NCBI GenBank assembly: GCA_016296065.1
Contig: JAEDKA010000001.1
Span: 1 to 64,000, forward strand
Source of the DNA: Kiritimatiellia bacterium
GTDB taxonomy: Bacteria; Verrucomicrobiota; Kiritimatiellia; RFP12; UBA1067
Direction of reading: 5' to 3'
DNA: 64,000 nt
The position numbers were made by a program, and so were the translations under genes. Below are positions 7,798 to 16,448 of the stretch, in pieces. Each line of letters opens with the position of its first letter. The first letter of the stretch is position 1. Under the pieces are notes generated by a model. That model worked only from the letters and a program-made list of their open reading frames with translations, had not been told where the DNA came from and did not search any database.

Positions 7798-8627
7798 TAT
7801 CCACTGCCGAGGTTGTAATCGAGAGGATAGCGGTCGCTCGCGGCAAGGGCGGGCCTCTCCTTGACCTGGCGGTGGAGACGGCGAAGTCCGCAGCGGAGGA
7901 ATCGGCCCCTGTCGCCGCGGTCGTCGCCGCGACGTTCTCCAATCCGGACAGGTTTCCGTCCCTTGCGGTGAAGGTCGCCTCCGCGCTGGGTCTCCCCGCG
8001 TCGACCCCTGCGTTTGACCTCCAGATGGCATGCAGCGCCTACCCGTACGCGCTGTACCTCGCCGGAAAGCTCTCGGCCGACCTCGGCGGAAAAGTCCTCG
8101 TCATTGACGGCGACGTGCAGTCTCCGCTCGTGGACCCCTCGGACCACGCGACGGGCGCGATCTTCTCCGACGCCTGCACGGCCTCGGTCGTGTCCTGCCG
8201 AGGCACATCTGCCGCGCGCAGCTATTTCGATTTCCTCTCGCGCGCCGACGGCGCGCTTGAATGCTCCGCGCAGGGGCCGATAAAAATGGACGGTTTCGCC
8301 GTCTTCTCCTTCGTGGCGACGGAGGTCTCGAAGTTCGTCGGCGCCTTCCTCGACGGCGCCGCGAAGGAGATGGAGCCCGATCCGCGCTCGTTCCAGTTCG
8401 CGCCGCACCAGGCCAATCCCTACATGGTGCGCCGCCTTGCCGACGCGCTGGGGCTTTCCTCTGGGCTCCTGACGATTCCCGACGACTTCAAGAACCCAGG
8501 CTCCTGCTCCGTGCCTATGGCGCTTGCGATGAAGGGAAAGCCGGGCCCCGCCGTTATCGCCGGATTCGGCGCGGGGCTTTCCGCGTCCGTCGGCATCGTG
8601 CGCCTCGCCGAAGGTTTTCATTCGTAA
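7794..8627 (+). CDS. FabH-like 3-oxoacyl-ACP synthase III family protein
   Basis: Condensing-enzyme (thiolase fold) protein of 277 residues. The KAS III triad can be placed: C80 in DLQMACSAYPYAL, H205 in FAPHQANPYMVRR and N234 in KNPGSCSVPMALAM, with spacings close to FabH (C112, H244, N274). C-terminal GFGAGLSASVGIV corresponds to the FabH GFGGGLTWG end. It is about 40 residues shorter than FabH, mostly before the active cysteine, so the N-terminal half is trimmed. The start ATG overlaps the ptsI stop (ATGA). Whether it starts fatty-acid synthesis or makes a specialised acyl product is not visible. Confidence 0.8.
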   Translation: MISTAEVVIERIAVARGKGGPLLDLAVETAKSAAEESAPVAAVVAATFSNPDRFPSLAVKVASALGLPASTPAFDLQMACSAYPYALYLAGKLSADLGGKVLVIDGDVQSPLVDPSDHATGAIFSDACTASVVSCRGTSAARSYFDFLSRADGALECSAQGPIKMDGFAVFSFVATEVSKFVGAFLDGAAKEMEPDPRSFQFAPHQANPYMVRRLADALGLSSGLLTIPDDFKNPGSCSVPMALAMKGKPGPAVIAGFGAGLSASVGIVRLAEGFHS

Positions 8628-8660
8628 CCCAATGTTCCCGCGCCCCGCAGCGCAAAATGA

Positions 8661-8666
8661 TATAAT
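8661..8666 (+). promoter_or_regulatory. Extended -10 promoter of buk, predicted leaderless
   Basis: TGATATAAT with the -10 hexamer at 8661-8666, six bases before the ATG. No Shine-Dalgarno lies between them. Confidence 0.7.
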
Positions 8667-8672
8667 TTCGCA

Positions 8673-9788
8673 ATGCAAAACGACAAATACAGACTGCTGG
8701 TGATCAACCCCGGCTCGACTTCGACGAAGGTGAGCCTGTTCGAGAACGAGACCTCCGTCTTCGAAAAGAGCCTTTTCCATGATTCGTCCGTGCTGTTGAA
8801 GTTCCCGCACGTGAACGACCAGGTGCCGTTCCGCAAGGGCGTCATACTCGATATGCTCAAAAGCGAGGGCGTGGAGCCGTCCACCATCGACGCGTTCGTC
8901 GGGCGCGGCGGTAGCGCCTGCACGCAGCCGGGCGGCCTCACAAGCGTTAGCGAAAAGCTCTACGACGACACAGTGGCTGCCGTCGGCGGCTCGGAGCATC
9001 CGGCGAAGCTCGGCGTCATGCTCGCGTGGGAATTCGCGCAGGAGTATTCCAGGCCGGCTTACACGCTTAATCCGACGAACGTCGACGAATACTGCGACTA
9101 CGCGCGTCTTACCGGAATCAAGGGCGTCTACCGGGTCTCGCACTCGCACGTCCTCAACCAGAAGGCCGTCGCGGAGTTCCACGCGGCGAAGATGGGCAGG
9201 AAGTACGAGGAGTGCAACTTCATCGTCGCGCACATCGACGGAGGTATCACCGTCTCCGCGCACGAACGCGGCAGGATGGTCGACGGCAATATGGGCGCGG
9301 ACGGCGAAGGCGCGTTCACGCCGACGCGCATCGGCTCGGTTCCAGTCCTTCAGCTTCTCGACTACATCGAGGCGCACTCCGTCGCCGAGGTGCGCCTAAA
9401 GTGTTCGCGCGCCGGCGGATTCGTCGATCTCTTCGGGACTTCCAACTCCGACACGATCCACGCGCTCGTCGACAAGGGCGACCGCAAGGCGACGCTCGTC
9501 TGGAACACGATGATCTACCAGGTCTGCAAGATGATAGGCGAGATGAGCGCCGTCCTCTGCGGAAAGGTGGATGGAATCCTTCTCACCGGCGGGCTGCTGC
9601 GCTTCTCCGACGTGGAGGAGGGAGTCCGCCGCCGTTGCGGCTTCATAGCGCCGATCTCGTGCTATCCTGGCGAGATGGAGCAGGAGGCCCTGGCGCTTCC
9701 GGCGCTCAAGGCCCTGCGCGGCGAGTTGAAGCCGCTTGAATACTCCGGACGCAACGTGTGGCCCGGATTCGCCGACATCGGGCTTTAG
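8673..9788 (+). CDS. buk: Butyrate kinase (acetokinase family)
   Basis: Converts butyryl- or another short acyl-phosphate plus ADP to the acid plus ATP, the energy-yielding last step of acid fermentation. 371 residues, typical for Buk. Motifs: LVINPGSTSTKVSLFENE, VGRGGSACTQPGG, NPTNVDEY, RVSHSHVLNQKAVA, FIVAHIDGGITVSAHERGRMVDGN, GEGAFTPTRIGSVP and VDGILLTGGLLRF, which place it with butyrate/branched-chain fatty acid kinases rather than AckA. The ATG is immediately downstream of its -10 box. It converges on pta, 10 bases apart, which supplies the acyl-phosphate. The true acyl preference cannot be read from sequence. Confidence 0.9.
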   Translation: MQNDKYRLLVINPGSTSTKVSLFENETSVFEKSLFHDSSVLLKFPHVNDQVPFRKGVILDMLKSEGVEPSTIDAFVGRGGSACTQPGGLTSVSEKLYDDTVAAVGGSEHPAKLGVMLAWEFAQEYSRPAYTLNPTNVDEYCDYARLTGIKGVYRVSHSHVLNQKAVAEFHAAKMGRKYEECNFIVAHIDGGITVSAHERGRMVDGNMGADGEGAFTPTRIGSVPVLQLLDYIEAHSVAEVRLKCSRAGGFVDLFGTSNSDTIHALVDKGDRKATLVWNTMIYQVCKMIGEMSAVLCGKVDGILLTGGLLRFSDVEEGVRRRCGFIAPISCYPGEMEQEALALPALKALRGELKPLEYSGRNVWPGFADIGL

Positions 9789-9798
9789 CCCGGTCGGC

Positions 9799-10734
9799 TC
9801 ACTGCGCCTGCACGGCCGTCGCGGCGACCGTATTGACGATGTCGTCAACGGAGCATCCGCGCGAAAGGTCGTTGCACGGCTTTGCGAGTCCCTGGAGGAC
9901 GGCGAAGCACGACGCGCCGCCAAGACGCTGGGTGATCTTGTAGCCGATGTTCCCTGCCTGCAGGTCTGGGAAGACGAGCACGTTGGCGCGCCCCGCGACG
10001 GGGCTGCCCGGCGCCTTCAGCGCGCCGACTTCCGGAACGAGCGCCGCGTCGAACTGGAGCTCGCCGTCGATGAGCGTGTCGGGAGCGAGCGACTTCGCGA
10101 TCGCCGTCGCCTCGCGCACCTTGTCGACAAGCGCGTGGTTCGCGCTTCCCTTCGTCGAGAAGGAGAGCATCGCGACGCGCGGCTCGGAGATTCCGCAGAG
10201 CTTCCGCGCCGTCTCGGCTGTCGCGACGGCGATGTTGCCGAGCTCCTCGGCGTTCGGGCACGGATTCACCACGCAGTCCGCGTAGACGAGGAGTCCGCCC
10301 TCGCCGAAATCCCTGTTCGGACACTCCATGAGGAAGCTCGACGAGACGAGTTTCATTCCCGGCGCCGTCTTGATGAGCTGGAGGGCGGGGCGGAGCATGT
10401 CGCCCGTCGAGTGGACCGCGCCCGAGACGAGTCCGTCGGCTTCGCCGAGCTTGACCATCATCATTCCGTAGTACATCGGGTCCGCCGCGAGCTTCGCGGC
10501 CGCCTCTTCGGTGATTCCCTTCGCCTTGCGCAGCTCGTAGAGCGCGGCGGCGTATCTTTCGAGGCGCGGCACATCCGCCGCGATGGATTCCGGCGTCAGC
10601 AGGATCGGCTCCGCGATGCCTTCGGCGCGGATCGCCTCCGCCGCCTTGACGGTGCGCGGCTCGTCGCCCTCCGGCAGGACGATGCGCTTGATGTCCGATT
10701 TTGCCTTTGCCTTTATGCGTTCCACGAGGTTCAT
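9799..10734 (-). CDS. pta: Phosphate acetyl/butyryltransferase
   Basis: Exchanges the CoA of acyl-CoA for phosphate, giving the acyl-phosphate used by the neighbouring kinase. 311 residues, the single-domain form without DRTGG or P-loop extensions. Motifs: RIVLPEGDEPRTVKAAEAI, GMMMVKLGEADGLVSGAVHSTGDMLRPALQLIK, FADC-like VYADCVVNPCP, MLSFSTKGSA and NVLVFPDLQAGNIGYKITQRLGGA. It reads as Pta, although its partner in the window is a Buk-type kinase, so substrate overlap is likely. The ribosome site AAAGGAGAAA precedes the ATG on the minus strand, and a TGGTATAAT promoter lies upstream. Confidence 0.9.
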   Translation of the reverse strand: MNLVERIKAKAKSDIKRIVLPEGDEPRTVKAAEAIRAEGIAEPILLTPESIAADVPRLERYAAALYELRKAKGITEEAAAKLAADPMYYGMMMVKLGEADGLVSGAVHSTGDMLRPALQLIKTAPGMKLVSSSFLMECPNRDFGEGGLLVYADCVVNPCPNAEELGNIAVATAETARKLCGISEPRVAMLSFSTKGSANHALVDKVREATAIAKSLAPDTLIDGELQFDAALVPEVGALKAPGSPVAGRANVLVFPDLQAGNIGYKITQRLGGASCFAVLQGLAKPCNDLSRGCSVDDIVNTVAATAVQAQ

Positions 10735-10763
10735 TGGTTTCTCCTTTGCGTTTACGTGAGGGA

Positions 10764-10769
10764 ATTATA
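10764..10769 (-). promoter_or_regulatory. Extended -10 promoter of pta
   Basis: On the minus strand TGGTATAAT ends about 30 bases before the ATG, followed by a leader with a good Shine-Dalgarno. Confidence 0.65.
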
Positions 10770-10856
10770 CCAAATTCGAGGTGTGCCATGCGTGTCGTGG
10801 CATTACGCAGTACCGGTGGCTTTGCATGCGCGGCGGCGGCAGCTGCGCGAATATGG

Positions 10857-10862
10857 TATAAT
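10857..10862 (+). promoter_or_regulatory. Extended -10 promoter of dxr
   Basis: TGGTATAAT with the hexamer at 10857-10862, about 60 bases before the dxr ATG. It is divergent from the pta promoter. Confidence 0.65.
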
Positions 10863-10921
10863 TTTCCGAAACGCGGCGCAGTGTCGCGTACTGGAAGAAA
10901 ACTGAAACGCGAAGGCATTCG

Positions 10922-12031
10922 ATGAGCAGGCGGATTGTGATTCTGGGCGCTACGGGGTCGATCGGCATGAACGCGATCGACGTCGTGCGTTCGCATTCGG
11001 ACGAATTCAGCGTCGCGGCGGTTGCCGCGCACCGCTCGAGGGAGAAGTGCGAGGCTTTGGCCCGTGAGCTCGGCTGCCGTTCGTACGTGGGCGAGGACGC
11101 GGCGTTGCGCGCGGTCGAGGAGAGCGACGCGGACATCTGCCTCGTGGCGACCGTCGGGATGTCGGGGCTCAAGCCGACGCTTGCGGCGATAGAGAAGGGC
11201 ATGGACGTGGCGCTTGCGACGAAGGAGGTCATGGTCATGGCGGGAGAGTTCGTGACGCGCAGGGCGTGCGAGAAGGGCGTGCGGATGCTTCCCGTCGACA
11301 GCGAGCACTCGGCAATCTTCCAGTGTCTTCAGGGCTCGCCGCGAGAGTCGGTCGAGCGTCTCGTCCTCACGGCGTCGGGAGGTCCGTTCCTGGACGGCCC
11401 CGCGGACCTCTCGTCCGTCACCGTCGGGCAGGCGCTCAACCATCCGCGCTGGAGCATGGGGCCAAAGGTGACGGTCGACTCGTCGACCATGATGAACAAG
11501 GGCTTCGAGATACTGGAGGCGCGCTGGCTCTTCGACGTGCCCGTGGAGAAGATCGACGTCGTGGTGCATCCGGAGTCGATAGTCCATTCCCTCGTGACAT
11601 TTTCGGACGGCGCGACGCTCGCGCAGCTATCGCCGCCCGACATGCGCGTGGCGATACAGTATGCGCTGACATGGCCGGGGCGGCTCGCCTCGGAGCGCGC
11701 TGCGCTCGATCTTGCCGCGCTGGGCGCGCTCACGTTCAGGCGGCCGGATCCGGTGAGGTTTCCGTGCCTGCGCCTCGTGAAGGAGGCTTGCGCACGCGGC
11801 GGATGTGCCGCGGCCGTTCTAGCGGCGGCGGACGAATGGGCGGTTGGAGCGTTCCTTAAAGGCGTCATCGGATACACCGACATCGCGAAAACGGTCGAGG
11901 AGTGCCTCGAGGCCGCGCCGGACATTCCTTGCGACTCGCTTGACGCCGTCTGGGAGGCGAACGACTGGGTGTGGCGGCGTCTCGGGCAAAGGGCCGGGGG
12001 CGGTGGTCCGCTTGCCGGATTTTTGGTATAA
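10922..12031 (+). CDS. dxr: 1-deoxy-D-xylulose 5-phosphate reductoisomerase
   Basis: Second enzyme of the non-mevalonate isoprenoid pathway; rearranges and reduces DXP to MEP with NADPH. 369 residues. NADPH site ILGATGSIGMNAIDVV, then LATKEVMVMAGE, metal-binding LPVDSEHSAIFQCLQG, TASGGPF, HPRWSMGPKVTVDSSTMMNKGFEILEARWLF and VVVHPESIVHSLV are all intact. No strong Shine-Dalgarno precedes ATG 10922, but the start MSRRIVILG fits the family exactly. The stop codon lies within the -10 box of the next gene, so the two genes abut but have separate promoters. Confidence 0.97.
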   Translation: MSRRIVILGATGSIGMNAIDVVRSHSDEFSVAAVAAHRSREKCEALARELGCRSYVGEDAALRAVEESDADICLVATVGMSGLKPTLAAIEKGMDVALATKEVMVMAGEFVTRRACEKGVRMLPVDSEHSAIFQCLQGSPRESVERLVLTASGGPFLDGPADLSSVTVGQALNHPRWSMGPKVTVDSSTMMNKGFEILEARWLFDVPVEKIDVVVHPESIVHSLVTFSDGATLAQLSPPDMRVAIQYALTWPGRLASERAALDLAALGALTFRRPDPVRFPCLRLVKEACARGGCAAAVLAAADEWAVGAFLKGVIGYTDIAKTVEECLEAAPDIPCDSLDAVWEANDWVWRRLGQRAGGGGPLAGFLV

Positions 12032-12032
12032 T
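12027..12032 (+). promoter_or_regulatory. Extended -10 promoter of the cyclophilin gene, predicted leaderless
   Basis: TGGTATAAT with the hexamer at 12027-12032 overlaps the dxr stop codon; only 7 bases separate it from ATG 12040. Confidence 0.7.
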
Positions 12033-12039
12033 ACGCAGC

Positions 12040-12534
12040 ATGAAAGCGACAATTGAGACCTCGAAGGGAACCATAACCCTCGAGCTTGACGAAAAGAGGG
12101 CGCCTAAGACGGTGGCCAACTTCGCGGAATACGCGAAGGCGGGCTTCTACGACGGCACCATCTTTCACCGTGTCATCGACGGATTCATGATCCAGGGCGG
12201 GGGCTTCACCCGCGACATGAACCAGAAGGAGACGCGCGAGGCCATAGCGATCGAGTCCATGAACGGGCTCAGCAACGCGCGCGGCACCATCGCGATGGCC
12301 CGCACGATGGATCCCAACTCGGCGACGAGCCAGTTCTTCATCAACCTCGTCGACAACAACTTCCTCGACTTCACATCGCCCACCGTCCGCGGGTACGGCT
12401 ACGCCGTGTTCGGGCACGTTACGGACGGCATGGAAGTGGTCGACGCGATCGCGAAGGTCCGCACCGGTTCGGTCGGTCCGCACGAGAACGTCCCGTCCGA
12501 GGCGGTGCTCATACGAAAAATATCCGTCGCCTGA
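12040..12534 (+). CDS. Cyclophilin-type peptidyl-prolyl cis-trans isomerase
   Basis: Folding catalyst of 164 residues with the short bacterial cyclophilin (PpiB-like) layout: IETSKGTITLELDEKRAPKTVANF, GFYDGTIFHRVIDGFMIQGG, ARGTIAMARTMDPNSATSQFFINL and YAVFGHVTDGMEVVDAI. The catalytic FHRV arginine and the QFF segment are present. No signal sequence is seen, so it should be cytoplasmic. It has its own promoter. Confidence 0.95.
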   Translation: MKATIETSKGTITLELDEKRAPKTVANFAEYAKAGFYDGTIFHRVIDGFMIQGGGFTRDMNQKETREAIAIESMNGLSNARGTIAMARTMDPNSATSQFFINLVDNNFLDFTSPTVRGYGYAVFGHVTDGMEVVDAIAKVRTGSVGPHENVPSEAVLIRKISVA

Positions 12535-12560
12535 CGGTTGCCAAATCGCCGAGAAAAGCA

Positions 12561-12566
12561 TATAAT
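12561..12566 (+). promoter_or_regulatory. -10 box upstream of the surface-repeat protein gene
   Basis: TATAAT at 12561-12566, 34 bases before the ATG, with Shine-Dalgarno CAGGAG (12586-12591). It lacks the TG extension seen at most other promoters in this window. Confidence 0.6.
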
Positions 12567-12600
12567 AGTCATCACATAAACAACTCAGGAGTCTAAATCC

Positions 12601-13197
12601 ATGAAGAAACTGTTCCCCCTGGCGCTCGTCGCCGCGTTTGCCGTCCCGCTCTGCGCGGCTACTGCCGCTTCGGATGCCGAAACCGACGAACTGGACATCG
12701 AAGAAGACAACGAGCTTGCGGTCAAGGTCGACGCGCCCCGCAAGAACGCCGCGACGTGGCCTGCGTTCATCGGCGTTTGGGAGTTTCCCGAGACGCCCGA
12801 TCTCGTCGGCGTCAGGCTCACGATTCCGTGGTCCACGAAGCAGGAGAACGTCACTGGTGTCGACGTCGGCTTCTGGGGTAGGTCCGAGTATTTCGAGGGC
12901 TTCCAGTTCAACATCCTCAGGAACGACGTCAAGGATTCCTGCGCGGGCGTTCAGTGCGGCGTGTACAACTCCGTCGCGCGCGGCGACCTGTTCGGCATCC
13001 AGGTCGGCTTCTGGAACGAGTCTCTCAGCCACCGCGGCATCCAGTTCGGATTCATCAACGTGTCCGGCGACTCGCAGGGCTTCCAGGTCGGTCTCATCAA
13101 CCGCAGCGAGACGATGTACGGCTTCCAGCTCGGCCTCATCAACATCATCCGCGACGCGGAGTTCCAGTTCATGCCGGTGCTCAACATCGGCTTCTGA
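12601..13197 (+). CDS. Exported protein with GxQxGxxN surface repeats (LA_2272-like)
   Basis: 198 residues. A signal peptide (MKKLFPLALVAAFAVPLCAATA) is followed by an acidic stretch, then at least seven copies of a short repeat of the type G-F/I-Q-F/V-G-F/L-I/W-N (VGFWGRS, GFQFNIL, GVQCGVYN, GIQVGFWN, GIQFGFIN, GFQVGLIN, GFQLGLIN). Such repeats are known from surface-repeat proteins of the LA_2272 type and suggest a beta-solenoid or short barrel-like structure at the cell surface. Its role is unknown. A promoter and Shine-Dalgarno are its own; the DUF1015 gene follows after 10 bases. Confidence 0.8.
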   Translation: MKKLFPLALVAAFAVPLCAATAASDAETDELDIEEDNELAVKVDAPRKNAATWPAFIGVWEFPETPDLVGVRLTIPWSTKQENVTGVDVGFWGRSEYFEGFQFNILRNDVKDSCAGVQCGVYNSVARGDLFGIQVGFWNESLSHRGIQFGFINVSGDSQGFQVGLINRSETMYGFQLGLINIIRDAEFQFMPVLNIGF

Positions 13198-13207
13198 CGC
13201 TACAAAG

Positions 13208-14401
13208 ATGAACATCCATCCATTCGCGGCCGTGAGGCCGAACAAGAAGGACGCGGCCCTGGTCGCGTCCGTTCCTTATGACGTTGTCGACACGGAGGAG
13301 GCGAAGGCCCTCGCCGCCGGCAACCCCAAGAGCTTCCTGCACGTGTCGCGTCCGGAGATTGACCTCGCGGACGGCACGGACTGTTCCTCGCCCGAGGCGT
13401 ACGCCCAAGCGAAGAGGGCGCTCGACGCGCTTGTCGCGGACGGCACGCTCGTTAGGGACGCGGAGCCGAAGTTCTATGCGTACCGCCAGACGATGGGCTC
13501 GCACAGCCAGACCGGCATCGTCGCGACCTTCGACACGCAGGACTACCTCGCGGGCGTCCTCAAGCAGCACGAGAAGACGCGCAAGGACAAGGAGGACGAC
13601 CGCACGCGCCACATCGAGACCCTGCAGGCGCACACGGGCCCCGCGTTCCTCACCTACCGCGACGACAAGGCGATCGACGAGATTGTCGCCGACGCGTGCA
13701 GGCGCGAGCCGCTCTACGACTTCGTCGCGGACGACGGCATCGGCCACACGGTGTGGGAGATCGCGTCCGCCTCGTCCTGCATGGGCGACGAGCTTCAGGA
13801 GCTCTTCGCGCGCATCCCCGTCGCGTACATCGCGGACGGACACCACCGCAGCGCGGCGGCGTCGCGCTACGCGAAGGAGCGCGGATTCGAAGGCGAGAGC
13901 CGCTGGTTCCTCGCCGTCGCGTTCCCCGCGAGCCAGCTGAAGATCCTCGCGTACAACCGCCTTGTTGCGGACCTCAACGGCCTCTCCGACTACGAGTTCA
14001 TGTCCCGCGTGAGCGAGAACTTCACAATCGGGCAGAAGGGCGCGCGCAACTGCCGCATGTACTTCCGCGGGAAGTGGATCGACCTCTCGTGGGACATCCC
14101 CGCGGGATCGGACGTCGTCTCGTCGCTCGACGTGAGCTATCTGCAGGACAAGCTGCTCGCGCCCGTGCTCGGCATAGGCGATCCGCGCACGGACAAGCGC
14201 ATCTCGTTCATGGGCGGAATCCGCGGCGACGCGGCGCTTGCCGCCAAGGTCGACTCCGGCGAGAACGCCGTCGCGTTCGCGATGGAGCCGGTCACGGTCG
14301 AGGAGATGATGGCCATTGCGGACGCGGGGGCGATCATGCCGCCGAAGTCCACGTGGTTCGAGCCCAAGCTCAGATCCGGACTCTTCGTCCACACCGTCTA
14401 G
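13208..14401 (+). CDS. DUF1015 family protein
   Basis: 397-residue cytoplasmic protein. The start MNIHPFAAVRPNKKDAALVASVPYDVV and the conserved IADGHHRSAAASRYAKE are characteristic of DUF1015. KQHEKTRKDKEDDRTRH in the middle is also family-typical, and the C-terminus GIMPPKSTWFEPK is replaced by the very similar AIMPPKSTWFEPKLRSGLFVHTV. The biochemical function of the family is not established; it is often found near serine biosynthesis genes, which are not present here. Overlaps the next start by one base (TAGTG). Confidence 0.9.
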   Translation: MNIHPFAAVRPNKKDAALVASVPYDVVDTEEAKALAAGNPKSFLHVSRPEIDLADGTDCSSPEAYAQAKRALDALVADGTLVRDAEPKFYAYRQTMGSHSQTGIVATFDTQDYLAGVLKQHEKTRKDKEDDRTRHIETLQAHTGPAFLTYRDDKAIDEIVADACRREPLYDFVADDGIGHTVWEIASASSCMGDELQELFARIPVAYIADGHHRSAAASRYAKERGFEGESRWFLAVAFPASQLKILAYNRLVADLNGLSDYEFMSRVSENFTIGQKGARNCRMYFRGKWIDLSWDIPAGSDVVSSLDVSYLQDKLLAPVLGIGDPRTDKRISFMGGIRGDAALAAKVDSGENAVAFAMEPVTVEEMMAIADAGAIMPPKSTWFEPKLRSGLFVHTV

Positions 14402-14892
14402 TGGCTGGGTTCGGCGAGTACTGGCGCAGGCTCAAGGCCAGGATGGTCAAGGAGCAGCTTCCGCCCGAGGACATCGCGGCGGGCTGGGCCCTCGGCGTCT
14501 TCGTAGGCTGCGCAGTGCCGTTCGGCCTCCAGCTCATAATATCGATACCGCTTGCGATGATGATGCGCGTCTCCAAGGTCGGCGCGACCCTGGGGACGCT
14601 TGTCACCAACCCGGTGTCGATATTCTTCATATACCCCGCGCAGACCTTCGTGGTGAACCGTCTTCTTTTCGGAGGGTCCCTCACGTATTCGAAGCTGGCC
14701 GAGACGGAGTGGTCGTGGGTCGCCGTGAGGCGGCTCGGCGCGGAGGTGATGGCGTCGTTCTTTCTCGGAGGGTTCCTCCTCGCGATCATACTCACTCCGC
14801 TTGCCTATTTTTCGGTAAAGCGCATCGTGATCCGCGCACGCGCGCTGAGGGAGCGGCGCGCGCTGAGGAAAAAGAGGAACGCTGTCGTGTAG
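14401..14892 (+). CDS. DUF2062 membrane protein
   Basis: 163 residues starting at GTG 14401, directly on the DUF1015 stop, so translation is probably coupled. Segments around LGVFVGCAVPFGLQLIISIPLAMMM, TLVTNPVSIFFIYPAQTFV and MASFFLGGFLLAIILTPLAYFSV are hydrophobic, giving two to three membrane helices with the NPVS motif of DUF2062. The C-terminus is very basic. Function unknown. Confidence 0.82.
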   Translation: MAGFGEYWRRLKARMVKEQLPPEDIAAGWALGVFVGCAVPFGLQLIISIPLAMMMRVSKVGATLGTLVTNPVSIFFIYPAQTFVVNRLLFGGSLTYSKLAETEWSWVAVRRLGAEVMASFFLGGFLLAIILTPLAYFSVKRIVIRARALRERRALRKKRNAVV

Positions 14893-14938
14893 GCATCCCC
14901 CCACGGGGGTGGGGGTGGCGTTCCCCGCTCATGCATGA

Positions 14939-14944
14939 TACAAT
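14939..14944 (+). promoter_or_regulatory. Extended -10 promoter of the GH43/GH36 unit
   Basis: TGATACAAT with the hexamer at 14939-14944, 30 bases before the GH43 ATG. The TTCACG operator found at the later carbohydrate genes is not present here. A C-rich/G-rich inverted stretch just upstream (about 14896-14917) may end the previous transcript. Confidence 0.55.
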
Positions 14945-14974
14945 GTTGGCATAAGATTTAGCAACAACCAGAAC

Positions 14975-16420
14975 ATGTCAAAAGTCATGCAAGTACAAAT
15001 CGCTCTTATGTCCGCGGCACTGGCGCTTCCGGTCTTCGCCGGGCCGTCCACTTTCTGCAACCCCCTCTCGATTCCCGGCATGCCGATAGGTGCATACTGC
15101 CGCGGACACGAGAACGGCACCGAATTCCCGAAGGACGCGTGGAGCCAGCGCTTCTGGAACGCCGGCATCTGCAACGGCGGTACGATGAAGCAGCACCGCG
15201 AGATCGCCGACCCCGTCACGTATGTCGAGGGGAACACGTGGTACCTCTATCCGAGCCTCGGCCTACTCTGGAAGAGCGAGAACTGCGGCGGAACATGGGA
15301 GCGCGTCGACGTGAGCGACAGGAACGACTACGCGCCTGCCGTCGCGAAGCTCGGCTCGCGCTACTACCTCTGCACGTCGTTCGGCAACATCCGCGTCGGC
15401 GACTCTCCGACTGGTCCGTTCACCGACCTTGGCCCGTTCGACATGTCGAGCTTCGGCCCCGAGCAGATGCCCGGCACGGGCGATCCCGCCCTGCTTGCGG
15501 ACGAGGGCCGGCTCTATCTCTACTGGGGCTGCTGCGCGGCGCCGAAGGCGCTGTGGGTCGTCGAGCTTGATTCCGAGAACCCCGTGAAGGGCAAGGGCAA
15601 CGCGAAGTGCCTCATGGAGTACGACGAGGCGAAGTATCCGTGGCTCAACGAGCTCATCGAGGGTGTGTGGGCCTTCCGCCGCGGCGACACATACTACCTC
15701 TGCTACGCCACCGGCAACACGATCAACCCCGACTACGTCTGGTGCTGCTCGAAGAGCTCCTCGCCTATGGGTCCGTTCACGCCGCAGAAGAGGAATCCGT
15801 TCTTCGCGACGACTAAGGGACTTGTCACGGGAACTTCCCACGGCTCCATCTGGAGCGACAAGGACGGCGACTGGTGGATCAACTACTGCGTCGCAGTGAG
15901 CGCCTACCACGGCTTCGAGCGCATGATCGGACAGGACAGGCTCTTCTTCGACGAGGACGGCGACATCTCCGTCGGTTCCGCGACCTCCACTCCGCAGTGG
16001 CTGCCGTCTTCCGGAAAGAAGGGCGACACCGGCTGGAAGCGCATCGAGGTCGTCCGCACTGACGCCTGGGCGGCGTGCGACGACGCGATCCGCAGCTGGT
16101 GGGCGATGCCGCGCGAGAAGCGCGAGGCGGCGTTCTTCTTCGGACGCGAGGCGACTGTCCGCGCGTTCCGCGTCATCTGGCGCGACCTCGGACTCGACAT
16201 CGAGCGCGGCGTGAAGCCGGGCGCATACCAGTACAGGATAGACCGCCGCGAGGGCGGGGAATGGAAGACATGGCTTGACGCGACGGACAACTCCACGGAC
16301 CTCACGGTCGACTATCGCGAGGCCCCGGAGGCAACGGCGGACGCCGTGCGCATCACTGTCGTCGGTGCTCCGGAGGGCATAACGCCCGCGCTCGCCGACT
16401 TCGCCGTGTTCGGGAACTGA
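14975..16420 (+). CDS. Secreted GH43-like glycoside hydrolase
   Basis: 481 residues with a signal peptide (IALMSAALALPVFAG). The five-bladed propeller features of GH43 are visible: IADPVTYVEGNTWYLYPS (first acidic residue), GDPALLADEGRLYLYWG, and the putative general acid in IEGVWAFRRGDTYYLCYATG, then TSHGSIWSDKDGDWWINY. The last 130 residues look like a discoidin-type beta sandwich (EAAFFFGREATVRAFRVIW). Family members are mostly beta-xylosidases and alpha-L-arabinofuranosidases; the specificity here is not known. It lies 28 bases before the GH36 gene and probably shares its transcript. Confidence 0.83.
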   Translation: MSKVMQVQIALMSAALALPVFAGPSTFCNPLSIPGMPIGAYCRGHENGTEFPKDAWSQRFWNAGICNGGTMKQHREIADPVTYVEGNTWYLYPSLGLLWKSENCGGTWERVDVSDRNDYAPAVAKLGSRYYLCTSFGNIRVGDSPTGPFTDLGPFDMSSFGPEQMPGTGDPALLADEGRLYLYWGCCAAPKALWVVELDSENPVKGKGNAKCLMEYDEAKYPWLNELIEGVWAFRRGDTYYLCYATGNTINPDYVWCCSKSSSPMGPFTPQKRNPFFATTKGLVTGTSHGSIWSDKDGDWWINYCVAVSAYHGFERMIGQDRLFFDEDGDISVGSATSTPQWLPSSGKKGDTGWKRIEVVRTDAWAACDDAIRSWWAMPREKREAAFFFGREATVRAFRVIWRDLGLDIERGVKPGAYQYRIDRREGGEWKTWLDATDNSTDLTVDYREAPEATADAVRITVVGAPEGITPALADFAVFGN

Positions 16421-16448
16421 ACAACCTTAAAAATGAAGGGGAGATGAA

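Noticed and set aside
12638..13207. N-terminal extension of the DUF1015 protein
   Set aside because: It is another frame of the surface-repeat gene; DUF1015 homology starts at MNIHPF (13208).
13696..14400. N-terminal extension of the DUF2062 protein
   Set aside because: Arg-rich shadow of DUF1015; GTG 14401 abuts the DUF1015 stop.
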